Notes: generated by a model not told the origin, from the sequence alone. A DNA stretch of 64,000 nucleotides from Sediminibacterium sp. FEMGT703S (GCA_002786355.1 PGCO01000007.1:54092-118091), one strand, 5' to 3'; numbered from the stretch's first letter, positions 54,075-61,958 are shown. Made by a program: numbers and translations.

Positions 54075-54755
54075 TTAGTTTCTTGGAGCTTCCTCGCATC
54101 CGAATTCTTGAACAATAAGTGTTTGATTGTCGTTCAGCTGTACTGTACTAACCCCCATTTTTTTATAATTAGGGTTTAGTAAATTCTTTCTGTGCCCAAG
54201 ATCAGGTAAGTTGATATCTAAATAGAGTAAAAGGAGGGAGCTTAGTCCAAGTTTGTCTTTGCCTAAAGAGATATTTTCTGCAGCACAACCCTTGTATCCC
54301 ACTTTTCTCATTCTGTCTCCAAAACTAGAACCGTCTGAGCCTTGGTGACTTACGCTCCCCCCGTTGCCTTTTATGTCTTTGACATGGTTTTGAGCAGCCA
54401 GCGTTAATTTTTCTTCTGGCTCTAAAAAAGGAAGGGGGTCAACCTTGGTTAAAGCTTCAATCAAACTGTTGGCATATTTACCTTTTAGCCTTGGCTGTTG
54501 ATTCAAATAGGGTAATAAAGCAGAGTCTCTAAATTCTTTTGGATAAAGGCGCGAATAGTTGGTCCAATAAATAAATGATTGGGAGAGCGGATCAGACGCG
54601 CGGTAAGTTTGATTTTGGGTTAGTTTATCAAGAATCACTTGTTTCACTGCAAGCTTGGGTTCAAATGGGATATCACTTAAAACGACTTGACTATAATTTT
54701 GGGCATTGACCCAAGAACAACTAACCAATAGAAAAAACAGCGCCCAAATTTTCAT
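54075..54755 (-). CDS. Exported CAP-domain (SCP/PR1-like) protein
   Basis: A 226-aa protein with signal peptide (MKIWALFFLLVSCSWVNAQ). The CAP domain spans about 90-220: 'LAAQNHVKDIKGNGGSVSHQ' with the conserved His, 'GSSFGDRMRKVGYKGCAAEN', 'LGHRKNLLNPNYKKMGVS' and the final 'LIVQEFGC'. Ligand residues (two His and two Glu/Asn) appear mostly kept. Bacterial CAP proteins are secreted, with unclear functions. It starts exactly one base after the ybeY stop (54755/54756), so they are in one transcript. Confidence 0.87.
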   Translation of the reverse strand: MKIWALFFLLVSCSWVNAQNYSQVVLSDIPFEPKLAVKQVILDKLTQNQTYRASDPLSQSFIYWTNYSRLYPKEFRDSALLPYLNQQPRLKGKYANSLIEALTKVDPLPFLEPEEKLTLAAQNHVKDIKGNGGSVSHQGSDGSSFGDRMRKVGYKGCAAENISLGKDKLGLSSLLLLYLDINLPDLGHRKNLLNPNYKKMGVSTVQLNDNQTLIVQEFGCEEAPRN

Positions 54756-55187
54756 TTATTTTCTTTTTCCAATCAATTGCAAATACTGGTCCTCTTTTGC
54801 ACGCATGGTTGAAATTTCACTTTTCTTTTTGTCTTTATAGCCACATAAATGTAGGGCACCATGGAAAAGCACACGTTGCATTTCATTTTGGTAAGAAACT
54901 CCTTGTTGATTGGCATTGTCTTTTACGCGGTCTATGCTTACATATATTTCTGCTTCAATAGGTTCACCTGGTTCGTTCAGTCCAAAAGTGATGATATCAG
55001 TATAATAATTGTGTTGTAAAAAATCCTGATTAATCTTGAGCAACATTTCGTCGGAACAAAAAATATAATTGATTCCAGAAAGCTGCTTTTTTTCTTTCTT
55101 AAAGATAGAAGCGATAAATAATTTTAATGCAGACTTCTGTGCAAAGACAAAAGGGCGATCTCCTGTGCGAAAATTGATTTTAGCCAT
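54756..55187 (-). CDS. ybeY: Endoribonuclease YbeY
   Basis: A 143-aa single-strand RNase for rRNA maturation and ribosome quality control. The zinc motif is 'VLFHGALHLCGYKDKKKSE' near residue 107, the Bacteroidota version of HGXLHLXGYDH with the third His replaced (GYKDK). 'CSDEMLLKINQDFLQHNYYT' and 'DIITFGLNEPGEPIEAEIYV' are the other conserved blocks. It has no signal peptide. Divergent from feoA with a 73-bp gap, and followed by the CAP-protein gene without a gap. Confidence 0.92.
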   Translation of the reverse strand: MAKINFRTGDRPFVFAQKSALKLFIASIFKKEKKQLSGINYIFCSDEMLLKINQDFLQHNYYTDIITFGLNEPGEPIEAEIYVSIDRVKDNANQQGVSYQNEMQRVLFHGALHLCGYKDKKKSEISTMRAKEDQYLQLIGKRK

Positions 55188-55260
55188 AATTACTTGATTA
55201 CTCCAAAATTCGTAACAAAACCAATACGGGCTAGACTACCTTTACCATATAATCGGAAAT

Positions 55261-55491
55261 ATGAAAAGATTGTCTGAGTTATCAGCAGGGCAAAAGGGAA
55301 TTATCGATTCATTTGAAAAAGACGACATCTTTATCAAACTCATGGAAATGGGTTGCGTGCCAGGTGAGAAAGTAAAAGTGGAACAGATTGCACCCCTGGG
55401 AGATCCCATCTCAATCTGTGTATCTGGCTATCGATTAAGCTTGAGATTGAGTGAAGCCAACAGTATTTTTATAACCGAGGATTTGTCTTAA
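55261..55491 (+). CDS. feoA: FeoA domain protein
   Basis: A 76-aa SH3-like FeoA protein: 'MKRLSELSAGQKGIIDSFEK', 'KLMEMGCVPGEKVKVEQIAP', 'GDPISICVSGYRLSLRLSEA'. FeoA supports ferrous iron uptake through FeoB. No feoB follows; nadD starts 23 bp downstream. FeoB, if present, must be elsewhere in the genome. Confidence 0.92.
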   Translation: MKRLSELSAGQKGIIDSFEKDDIFIKLMEMGCVPGEKVKVEQIAPLGDPISICVSGYRLSLRLSEANSIFITEDLS

Positions 55492-55514
55492 TTAATTGAT
55501 AATCAATATATTAG

Positions 55515-56084
55515 ATGAAAATAGGCCTCTACTTTGGTTCATTTAACCCCATTCATATTGGGCATCTGATTATTGCTAGCCATGTCTTAAATCAAACTGA
55601 TTTACAGCAAGTATGGTTTGTAGTGTCTCCACAAAACCCGTTCAAGCCAGCCAGCAGTTTACTCAATGAATACCATCGATTACATTTGGTACAATTAGCA
55701 GTAGAAGACGATATTCGATTAAGGGCTTCTGATATTGAATTTAAATTGCCCAAGCCTTCTTACACAATCGATACATTGATTTATTTAAAAGAAAAATATC
55801 CGCAACATAGTTTTGAGATTATCATGGGCAGCGATAGTTTTCAAAATTTGCCAAAGTGGAAAAATGCCTCATTGCTTATAAGTGATTATGCATTTACTGT
55901 TTACAATAGACCGGGCTTTACCATTAATAATAACGCTGGCGCTAAACTGCGCATTTTAGATGCGCCTCTATTAACCATTTCCGCAACCCATGTTCGGGAT
56001 AATATTAAAGCTGGAAAAACCATTCGCTATTTGGTACCAGAGAAAGTGCGCGAATACATAGAAGCCAATCATTATTATCAATAA
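55515..56084 (+). CDS. nadD: Nicotinate-nucleotide adenylyltransferase
   Basis: A 189-aa NadD that adenylates nicotinate mononucleotide to deamido-NAD. The nucleotidyltransferase motif is 'GLYFGSFNPIHIGHLIIASH' at the N-terminus (GSFXPXHXGH), followed by 'WFVVSPQNPFKP', 'DTLIYLKEKYPQHSFEIIMG' and the C-terminal 'ISATHVRDNIKAGKTIRYLV', which carries the ISXTXXR signature. Length is standard. It lies 23 bp after feoA. The other NAD-synthesis gene seen here, nadA, is at 36512-37522. Confidence 0.96.
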   Translation: MKIGLYFGSFNPIHIGHLIIASHVLNQTDLQQVWFVVSPQNPFKPASSLLNEYHRLHLVQLAVEDDIRLRASDIEFKLPKPSYTIDTLIYLKEKYPQHSFEIIMGSDSFQNLPKWKNASLLISDYAFTVYNRPGFTINNNAGAKLRILDAPLLTISATHVRDNIKAGKTIRYLVPEKVREYIEANHYYQ

Positions 56085-56174
56085 TGTTTTGCATTCCTCC
56101 ATTCAAATAAAATTGCGCGAGAATAATTATTAACCAATACAAATACAATAGATTTATTCTAACAAATCAATTGT

Positions 56175-58565
56175 ATGAGAAAATTTATTCTGTTGCTATT
56201 TATTGCTGTAAGCACCAACAGCTTTGCCCAGTCATTAACCGTTGACTATATTATGCGTGATCCAAAATGGATGGGCACATCTCCTTCCAATGTTTTTTGG
56301 AGTCATGATAGTAAAACTGTTTTTTTTAATTGGAATCCAAAACAACAGGTTTCGGACTCATTGTATGCATATGCTTTAAATACAACAGCACCAGATAAAG
56401 CCAACAATAATATTATTGAACGCAATAGCGCATTAAATAATGCTGTATATAATTTGGCTGGAACACAAATGGTGTATGCGTTTCGTGGCGACATTTATTG
56501 GACAGATCTAAAATTGAATAAAACCATTCGGGTTACACAAACAGAAGAGCAAGAAAATAATCCTTCATTTATTATGAATGACGAGTGGATTGTTTTTACT
56601 AAGTCCCCCAATTTATTTGCTTGGCATACCAAAACAGGAGTAATCACGCAATTAACCAATATTGGTTCCGGGGGGAGCGCAACTGTAGGAAACTTCAATC
56701 GCGCCGCGGCTTCGATCAACTTACAAACCCAAGATGGTTGGTTGCAACAACAACAGTTGGATTTATTTGAAGTGCTCAAAGAAAGAAAAGATAAAAGAGA
56801 GGAACGCGCAAATTATTTGAGGAATAATCGAATCGTTTATAATGATACGATTAAAAGAATTGCGACGGGCGATCGAATGATGCAAGGCCTACAAATCAGT
56901 CCAGATGCGCGTTTCGTGACGTATCGATTGTATCAAGCACCAGCTGGAAATAAACAAACTATTGTTCCAGATTATGTGACCGAGTCTGGATACACTACCG
57001 ATTTAAATACTAGAACCAAAGTGGGCAATGCATTGGGCAAATTTGAATTTTATGTTTGGGATCGAGTGCGCGATACGTTGATGCAAATAAAAACAGATGC
57101 AATTCCTGGGATACAAGACTTACCAGATTACGCAAAAGATTATCCAAAAAGATACGAAGGAAAAAAACCAAGCAATCGTTCTGTAGTCATTTATGGTCCT
57201 TATTGGAATAGCAGCGCAAGTTTTGCCATTGTTGATATTCGTTCTCAAGACAACAAAGACCGATGGATTATGCAACTAGAAGCTGCCACTGGAAAATTAT
57301 TACCCATCGACAGACAAAGAGACAATGCATGGATTGGTGGACCAGGTGTTGGTGGTGGAAACTTCGGAACAAAAATTGGCTGGATCAATAATGATCAGTT
57401 TTATTTTCAAAGCGAAACCTCGGGCTATTCGCATTTGTATGTGTACGATGTAAAAACACAAAATAAAAAAGCATTAACTACTGGTAATTATGAAGTGCAG
57501 GATTTGAAATTGAGTAAGAACAAACAGCTTTTTTATTTATTGACCAATGAAACACATCCTGGAAAATTAAATTGGTATCGCATCAAAACAGATGGTTCTG
57601 CAAAAGAAAGAATCACTGCATGGGAAGGTGGATATGAAGTGAGTATGAGTCCTGACGAAAAATGGATTGCTTATCGATACTCTTATATTAATAAGCCATG
57701 GGAATTATATGTGCAAGAAAATGCACCTGGAAAAAAACCGATACAGGTGACTAATTTGGCAATGAGTGAAGAGTTTAAAAAATACGATTGGAAAGAAGCG
57801 AAAGTAACCACCATTCCTGCAAGAGATGGGCAAAATATTTATGCAAGAATTTATGAACCAACTGCTGCAAAGAAAAATGGGGCTGCAGTATTTTTTGTGC
57901 ACGGTGCTGGTTATTTACAAAACGTGCATTATTGGTGGAGCTCTTATTTCAGGGAATATATGTTCAACAATTTATTGGTAGACAAAGGGTATACTGTTAT
58001 TGATATAGACTATAGAGCCAGTAGTGGTTATGGCAGAGATTGGCGCACGGGAATCTACCGACATATGGGCGGAAAAGATTTAACCGATCATGTAGATGCC
58101 GCGGATTTCTTGGTAAAAAATTATGGCATTGATCCCAACCGAATTGGTTTATATGGTGGATCTTATGGAGGATTTATTACATTGATGGGATTATTCACCA
58201 CACCAGATGTATTTAAAGCGGGAGCTGCATTAAGACCCGTAACTGATTGGGCACATTATAATCATGGATACACGGCCAATATTTTAAATGAACCTGTTCA
58301 AGATTCTATTGCTTATGCAAAATCATCTCCGATCAATTTTGCGGCGGGCTTAAAAAATCATTTATTAATCTGCCATGGAATGGTAGATGTGAATGTACAT
58401 TTTCAAGATGTAGTTCGTTTGTCTCAAAAATTAATTGAACTCAAAAAAGAGAATTGGGAATTAGCGGTGTATCCAATGGAAGACCATGGATTTGTAGAAC
58501 CCAGTAGTTGGACAGATGAGTATAAACGGATTTTGAAATTGTTTGAAGAGAAGTTGGGAAAATAA
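56175..58565 (+). CDS. Exported S9 family (DPP-IV/prolyl oligopeptidase type) peptidase
   Basis: A 796-aa serine peptidase with signal peptide (FILLLFIAVSTNSFAQ). The N-terminal half is a beta-propeller with repeated 'DPKWMGTSPSNVFWSHDSKT' and 'LSKNKQLFYLLTNETHPG' type blades. The C-terminal alpha/beta hydrolase has the nucleophile in 'GLYGGSYGGFITLMGLF' (about residue 665), Asp in 'HGMVDVNVHFQD' (about 738) and His in 'YPMEDHGFVEP' (about 771). 'DIDYRASSGYGRDWRTGIYR' is the typical start of the hydrolase core. It acts on peptides in the periplasm. Alone on plus strand; converges on the regulator gene 11 bp away. Confidence 0.93.
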   Translation: MRKFILLLFIAVSTNSFAQSLTVDYIMRDPKWMGTSPSNVFWSHDSKTVFFNWNPKQQVSDSLYAYALNTTAPDKANNNIIERNSALNNAVYNLAGTQMVYAFRGDIYWTDLKLNKTIRVTQTEEQENNPSFIMNDEWIVFTKSPNLFAWHTKTGVITQLTNIGSGGSATVGNFNRAAASINLQTQDGWLQQQQLDLFEVLKERKDKREERANYLRNNRIVYNDTIKRIATGDRMMQGLQISPDARFVTYRLYQAPAGNKQTIVPDYVTESGYTTDLNTRTKVGNALGKFEFYVWDRVRDTLMQIKTDAIPGIQDLPDYAKDYPKRYEGKKPSNRSVVIYGPYWNSSASFAIVDIRSQDNKDRWIMQLEAATGKLLPIDRQRDNAWIGGPGVGGGNFGTKIGWINNDQFYFQSETSGYSHLYVYDVKTQNKKALTTGNYEVQDLKLSKNKQLFYLLTNETHPGKLNWYRIKTDGSAKERITAWEGGYEVSMSPDEKWIAYRYSYINKPWELYVQENAPGKKPIQVTNLAMSEEFKKYDWKEAKVTTIPARDGQNIYARIYEPTAAKKNGAAVFFVHGAGYLQNVHYWWSSYFREYMFNNLLVDKGYTVIDIDYRASSGYGRDWRTGIYRHMGGKDLTDHVDAADFLVKNYGIDPNRIGLYGGSYGGFITLMGLFTTPDVFKAGAALRPVTDWAHYNHGYTANILNEPVQDSIAYAKSSPINFAAGLKNHLLICHGMVDVNVHFQDVVRLSQKLIELKKENWELAVYPMEDHGFVEPSSWTDEYKRILKLFEEKLGK

Positions 58566-58576
58566 TTTTTTGGACA

Positions 58577-59224
58577 CTAAGATTCATAACCAATTTTTTT
58601 GGCATAGGTTACCAATTCCTGTCGGGTTGTTATGTCAAGTTTTGTGTAGATTTTTTTTCTGTGATACTTAACATTTTTTTCCGAGCAAAACCAAAGTTTT
58701 GCAATTTCAACTGTAGACAAATTATCAATATTGAATTGAATGAATTCTATCTCTTTATAGGTAAAAGCATTATTTCCTATGAAAGAATATTTATTCCAAT
58801 CTAGGGAAGCTAATTGTTTGGAACGATAGTATTTGTTTTTTAAAAATCCATGTTCAAGAATTTCAATGATAGCAGATGAAAAATTTAATTTTTCATCTGC
58901 TTTACCTACAAAACCATGTATGCCAATATTAAATAGATTTATAATGGCATCTAATTCCGCCACAAAAGTAAAAACCAATATTTTAGTGGATGGATATTGA
59001 CTCTTTATTTCTTTAATTGTATCATAACCATTCATTATCGGCATTGATAAATCAATCGATACTATATCGGGGATTTGATTAGATAACTTTAATTCGTTTA
59101 AAAAATCAAAACCATTCCCAGCTTCTGCAATGATTTCGCAATCAAGTTTTTCTTTGACCTCATTAATCATCATTTTTCTAATTGCAGCATGATCTTCTGC
59201 AATACCAATTAATACCCGCCTCAT
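58577..59224 (-). CDS. Orphan NarL-type response regulator
   Basis: A 215-aa regulator starting at ATG 59224 (a GTG at 59227 is less likely). The receiver domain has 'IGIAEDHAAIRKMMINEV', phosphoacceptor Asp in 'DIVSIDLSMPIMNGYDTIKE' and the Lys position in 'GIHGFVGKADEKLNFSSA'. The C-terminal LuxR-type HTH is 'FTYKEIEFIQFNIDNLSTVE', 'WFCSEKNVKYHRKKIYTKLD', somewhat divergent. No kinase is next to it. It diverges from the precursor-peptide genes across 377 bp, so it is a candidate regulator of that locus. Confidence 0.87.
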   Translation of the reverse strand: MRRVLIGIAEDHAAIRKMMINEVKEKLDCEIIAEAGNGFDFLNELKLSNQIPDIVSIDLSMPIMNGYDTIKEIKSQYPSTKILVFTFVAELDAIINLFNIGIHGFVGKADEKLNFSSAIIEILEHGFLKNKYYRSKQLASLDWNKYSFIGNNAFTYKEIEFIQFNIDNLSTVEIAKLWFCSEKNVKYHRKKIYTKLDITTRQELVTYAKKIGYES

Positions 59225-59310
59225 CACATGTACTTATTTCCAACAATGATACATGACAATAATCACCTATACAAAATTCAATGCATTATTTTTTTATTGA
59301 ATTTAAACTT

Positions 59311-59326
59311 CTAGGGTTTTACCTAG
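59311..59326. promoter_or_regulatory. Palindrome CTAGG-N6-CCTAG, candidate operator
   Basis: A perfect 5-bp inverted repeat with a 6-nt spacer located about 85 bp upstream of the regulator ATG on its side and 275 bp before the first peptide gene. It could be the binding site of the divergent NarL-type regulator; this is positional inference. Confidence 0.3.
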
Positions 59327-59437
59327 TGATTATTCTAATTTATATGAGGATACTTGTAAAACAATAGGAAGTACAACTATTGAATGACCAAGCTTGATCA
59401 ATGGGATATTACTCCTTAATTAACCCCAAATGCAGGC

Positions 59438-59563
59438 ATGCATAAAATAAAAAAGGATGATGGTAGAAACAATACTACTTGGGGTTTAAAAAAAGACAGC
59501 CCAGCAAAAAGCGAAACTGGAAAAACCGAGTTCACGGTAGCGGGAATTCTGCGTGACGCTTAA
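59438..59563 (+). CDS. Small open frame of 41 codons, doubtful
   Basis: ATG 59438 opens a frame of 41 codons (MHKIKKDDGRNNTTWGLKKD at the start, ending TEFTVAGILRDA, stop 59561-59563). It is hydrophilic and basic, has no GG leader and no signal peptide, and sits in a patch of less AT-rich DNA. No promoter or homologue is recognised. It could be a small gene, the remnant of a longer one, or chance. Confidence 0.2.
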   Translation: MHKIKKDDGRNNTTWGLKKDSPAKSETGKTEFTVAGILRDA

Positions 59564-59601
59564 ATTTTCCTTCGCGAAAGACAAGAATAAAACCAATTTA
59601 A

Positions 59602-59799
59602 ATGAACCATAATATTAATTTAAACAAATTTGGCTTAGAACCACTTTCATATAATGAATATACAAGCATTGAGGGAGGGAATAAAATTAAAAAAATTTGG
59701 GATGGAGCCAAATGGATAATAGAAAAAGCAGGAATAATTGATTTCTTTAATGATATGTATGATGGTATAAAAGAAGGGTATAATGATGCAAGAAAATAA
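59602..59799 (+). CDS. GG-leader bacteriocin-like precursor peptide A
   Basis: A 65-aa peptide: a 26-aa leader (MNHNINLNKFGLEPLSYNEY then TSIEGG) ending in a double glycine at residues 25-26 (ending near 59679), and a 39-aa core beginning NKIKKIWDGAKWIIEKAG. The leader has the double-glycine pattern cut by C39 peptidases, of the '..LS..E...I.GG' type seen in Bacteroidota. The core is amphipathic, Lys/Asp/Ile/Trp-rich, with no cysteine, as in class II unmodified bacteriocins. It shares 12 of 26 leader positions with peptide B, 20 bp downstream. A C39 exporter lies 3 kb downstream. Bacteriocin activity is inferred; a signalling peptide is the alternative. Confidence 0.7.
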   Translation: MNHNINLNKFGLEPLSYNEYTSIEGGNKIKKIWDGAKWIIEKAGIIDFFNDMYDGIKEGYNDARK

Positions 59800-59819
59800 T
59801 TAATTTAAAATTTTTTAAT

Positions 59820-60026
59820 ATGAAAAAGAATATTTCACTTTATGAGTTGAATTTAACATCATTAGATATTTGTGAAATGATATCTATAGAAGGGGGGGCA
59901 GACTCTGATAGTGTAGGAAAACAAATCGGAAAAGGAATAGGATGGTTTGCCGGCCAAGTTGTAAATGGTATTGAATGGTGGAGAGAAAATTTTAAACAAC
60001 CACCAGAATTAATTGGTGTTAAATAG
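59820..60026 (+). CDS. GG-leader bacteriocin-like precursor peptide B with a glycine zipper
   Basis: A 68-aa peptide with a 26-aa leader (MKKNISLYELNLTSLDICEM then ISIEGG; GG ends near 59897) and a 42-aa core starting ADSDSVGKQIGKGIGWFAG. Core positions 7, 11, 15 and 19 are glycines, forming GXXXGXXXGXXXG, a glycine zipper as in two-peptide (class IIb) bacteriocins, followed by a Trp-rich stretch 'GIEWWRENF'. It lies 20 bp after peptide A and before a strong hairpin. Pairing of A and B as a two-component bacteriocin is inference from leader similarity, adjacency and the zipper. Confidence 0.72.
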   Translation: MKKNISLYELNLTSLDICEMISIEGGADSDSVGKQIGKGIGWFAGQVVNGIEWWRENFKQPPELIGVK

Positions 60027-60049
60027 TCTTATGAATGAATTCAGAATTT

Positions 60050-60083
60050 TATGTTGTTGCTTAATTTAAAGCAACAACATAAT
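60050..60083 (+). terminator. Strong hairpin between peptide B and the CPBP gene
   Basis: A 14-bp perfect stem (60050-60063 with 60070-60083) with a 6-nt loop, followed by a T-rich but interrupted stretch (60084-60096) just before ATG 60098. It probably terminates or attenuates transcription, so that the precursor genes are expressed more strongly than the downstream genes. Confidence 0.7.
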
Positions 60084-60097
60084 TTTAATATTTTTTA

Positions 60098-60583
60098 ATG
60101 AATACATATAACCTTAGAAATAATTATTTATATTTTTTTAAATTTTTATTCATTTTAATCATTTCATCACATTTAGTTGAAATTTTATGTCCATATTTAA
60201 TAGGGTCAGAAAAGTGTGAAGTAAAATATTTTGACAAAACTGAAGGATTAATAAAAATTTTTACAATAAGTGTTGTGTTGGGCCCACTTCTAGAAACTTT
60301 TCTATTTCAATTCATTCCAATAGAGCTTTATTATAAGTTGTTTCGAAAAAAGAAAAATTCCAAATGGGTATTTATAGGAGTTTCTTCAATAATATTTGGC
60401 ATATCTCATAATTATAATATTATTACAATTTTTGATGCAATTTTTGCTGGAGTTTTGTTTTCGGTTTTATACATTCATTTTAAAAATTTGGGTCTGAATG
60501 GCTTCCTATTTACTTTTTTGCTGCATGCAGTGTATAACTTATATGCATTCATTATAGATGATTTTCTAAACTTAAATTATTAA
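60098..60583 (+). CDS. CPBP family intramembrane protein (CAAX protease-like), immunity or processing candidate
   Basis: A 161-aa membrane protein with about five TM helices. CPBP motifs: 'LGPLLETFLFQFIPIEL' near residue 65 (motif 1, where the usual EEXXXR reads ET..FQ), 'IIFGISHNYN' near 100 (FXXXH) and 'FLLHAVYNLYAF' near 149 (HXXXN). CPBP proteins in bacteriocin loci often give self-immunity, and others act as intramembrane proteases. It starts 15 bp after the hairpin following peptide B and precedes the adaptor gene by 50 bp. Immunity is inferred from location. Confidence 0.8.
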   Translation: MNTYNLRNNYLYFFKFLFILIISSHLVEILCPYLIGSEKCEVKYFDKTEGLIKIFTISVVLGPLLETFLFQFIPIELYYKLFRKKKNSKWVFIGVSSIIFGISHNYNIITIFDAIFAGVLFSVLYIHFKNLGLNGFLFTFLLHAVYNLYAFIIDDFLNLNY

Positions 60584-60633
60584 ATATTTATTTATTGAAA
60601 ATCTTGGCTTTCGCAAAAAGATAATTATTACCC

Positions 60634-60917
60634 ATGTTATTGCCTTTCGATTTTGTTTCAAATACAGCTATTAATTATATTCCAAAACTTAAATTAAGAG
60701 TATATTGGTTATTCGGTATTATTTTAATTAGTATAGCAGTACTAATATTTTCACTTCCCCACGTTTACATTGATATATCCATAAAAGCTACAGGAATAAC
60801 AAGACCTAGTAGTGAGAGAACAGAAGTCAAATCAACTATGAGTGGATTAATTCAAACAGTTAATTTCTCTGAAGGAAAAAAGGTTAAAGCTGGCGATATT
60901 TTAATAAAAAGGCAGAT
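60634..60917 (+). pseudogene. HlyD-type secretion adaptor, 5' fragment interrupted by IS30 element
   Basis: The first 94 codons of an HlyD/membrane-fusion adaptor: N-terminal cytoplasmic tail, one TM helix (about 28-45, 'VYWLFGIILISIAVLIFSLP'), then 'YIDISIKATGITRPSSERTE' and the start of the lipoyl/barrel-sandwich part 'VNFSEGKKVKAGDILIK'. The frame continues into the IS end and stops at 60948. The missing part resumes beyond the IS element, so the gene is broken. The fusion protein would link the exporter to the outer membrane. Confidence 0.8.
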
Positions 60918-60936
60918 TCAAGTTTTTAACGCAACA
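60918..60936. repeat. Left inverted repeat of the IS30-family element
   Basis: TCAAGTTTTTAACGCAACA, 19 bp, identical to the reverse complement of 61940-61958. Includes the transposase stop codon. Confidence 0.9.
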
Positions 60937-61915
60937 ATAGTTCTTTAAACTTTTCTTTTGGTGTTGACCAGTCAAGCGTTTTTCTGGGCCTTTCATTTAA
61001 GAGCTTTTGAACATGCTTGATTTCCTTCCTTGTAAACTTACTAAAATCAGTTTGTTTAGGGAAAAAGTCGCGGATCAACATATTAGTGTTTTCATTGGTT
61101 CCTCTTTGCCACGGGCTATGAGGATCACAGAAGTACACCTGCATATTTGTTTCTTTGGTAAAGAGTTTGTGTTCGCTCATTTCTTTACCTCGATCATAGG
61201 TTAATGTTACAGTCATTTGACTGGGTAATGTTTTTAGTTCTTTGGCAAATGCTTTTCTTACAGAAGGTGCATCCTTTGCTTTTAATGGTACAAGGATAAC
61301 GGTTCTGGTAGTTCGTTCCACAATAGTCCCAATCGCACTTTTGTGATCTTTACCCATAATCAAATCGCCTTCCCAATGACCAGGTATGATTCTATCTTCT
61401 ACTTCCTTTGGACGTTCATGGATACTAATCATATCAGCTATTTTACCCCTTGCGTCAGTTGCTAACTTGCGGTTCTTCCGTAAACGTTTCTTCTGTCTCA
61501 GATAGCTGATCAGCTCCTTGCGGAGTTCACCTTTGGGTAACATGTAGAGATAAGTGTAAATAGTTTCGTGACTGGCTTGCATATACTTCTTTGTTGGGTA
61601 ACGCTTTTTTAACTCCATACTAATTTGCGGGGGTGACCAGCGGAGTTTCAGCTTCTCAACAATAAAGCTATACAGTTTTGGTGTTGTAGCAATCCTGCAT
61701 TTATCATTCCTTCGCCGGGATAGATAATCCGCACAATGCTGAGCTAACCATGGCTTGTACCTACTTCCAATGTTGGTAAAATGCTTGACCTCTCGACTAA
61801 TAGTGCTTACCTGTCGGTTTAAACTATTAGCTATGAATCGTAAACTTTTGCCCTGTGAAAGGTATTGGCCTATCATTTCCCTTTCATCGATACTTAACCT
61901 TTGATATTTATTCAT
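60926..61915 (-). CDS. IS30-family transposase
   Basis: A 329-aa transposase. N-terminal HTH ('YQRLSIDEREMIGQYLSQGK', 'SLRFIANSLNRQVSTISREV') as in IS30, then the DDE catalytic domain: Asp in 'PGHWEGDLIMGKDHKSA' near residue 183, Asp in 'LTYDRGKEMSEH' near 240 and Glu in 'NENTNMLIRDFFPK' near 277. It is intact and therefore possibly active. It ends in the left inverted repeat. Confidence 0.93.
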   Translation of the reverse strand: MNKYQRLSIDEREMIGQYLSQGKSLRFIANSLNRQVSTISREVKHFTNIGSRYKPWLAQHCADYLSRRRNDKCRIATTPKLYSFIVEKLKLRWSPPQISMELKKRYPTKKYMQASHETIYTYLYMLPKGELRKELISYLRQKKRLRKNRKLATDARGKIADMISIHERPKEVEDRIIPGHWEGDLIMGKDHKSAIGTIVERTTRTVILVPLKAKDAPSVRKAFAKELKTLPSQMTVTLTYDRGKEMSEHKLFTKETNMQVYFCDPHSPWQRGTNENTNMLIRDFFPKQTDFSKFTRKEIKHVQKLLNERPRKTLDWSTPKEKFKELLLR

Positions 61916-61939
61916 TACAACAATTTAACTTAGTTAAAC

Positions 61940-61958
61940 TGTTGCGTTAAAAACTTGA
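61940..61958. repeat. Right inverted repeat of the IS30-family element
   Basis: TGTTGCGTTAAAAACTTGA, 19 bp, the reverse complement of the left repeat at 60918-60936. It lies 25 bp upstream of the transposase start. Confidence 0.9.

Larger units (their letters stand above)
59225..59601. other. 377-bp divergent intergenic region before the precursor-peptide genes
   Basis: The left part (59225-59400) is AT-rich and holds a CTAGG-N6-CCTAG palindrome (59311-59326), a possible regulator site. The right part (59400-59600) is less AT-rich and contains a 41-codon open frame (59438-59563) and a TTCGCGAA palindrome (about 59572-59579) shortly before the first peptide gene. I see no tRNA-like fold. Confidence 0.5.
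60918..61958 (-). mobile_element. IS30-family insertion sequence, about 1041 bp
   Basis: Bounded by 19-bp perfect inverted repeats (60918-60936 and 61940-61958), it contains one transposase gene on the minus strand. The stop codon of the transposase lies within the left repeat. No clean target-site duplication is visible: left flank ends ..GCAGAT, right flank begins TGCTGAG.. The element splits an HlyD gene. Nothing else like it is in the window. Confidence 0.9.

Noticed and set aside
60634..60948. 104-aa adaptor-like protein as an intact small gene
   Set aside because: Its last residues come from the IS end; the true adaptor continues on the other side of the element.
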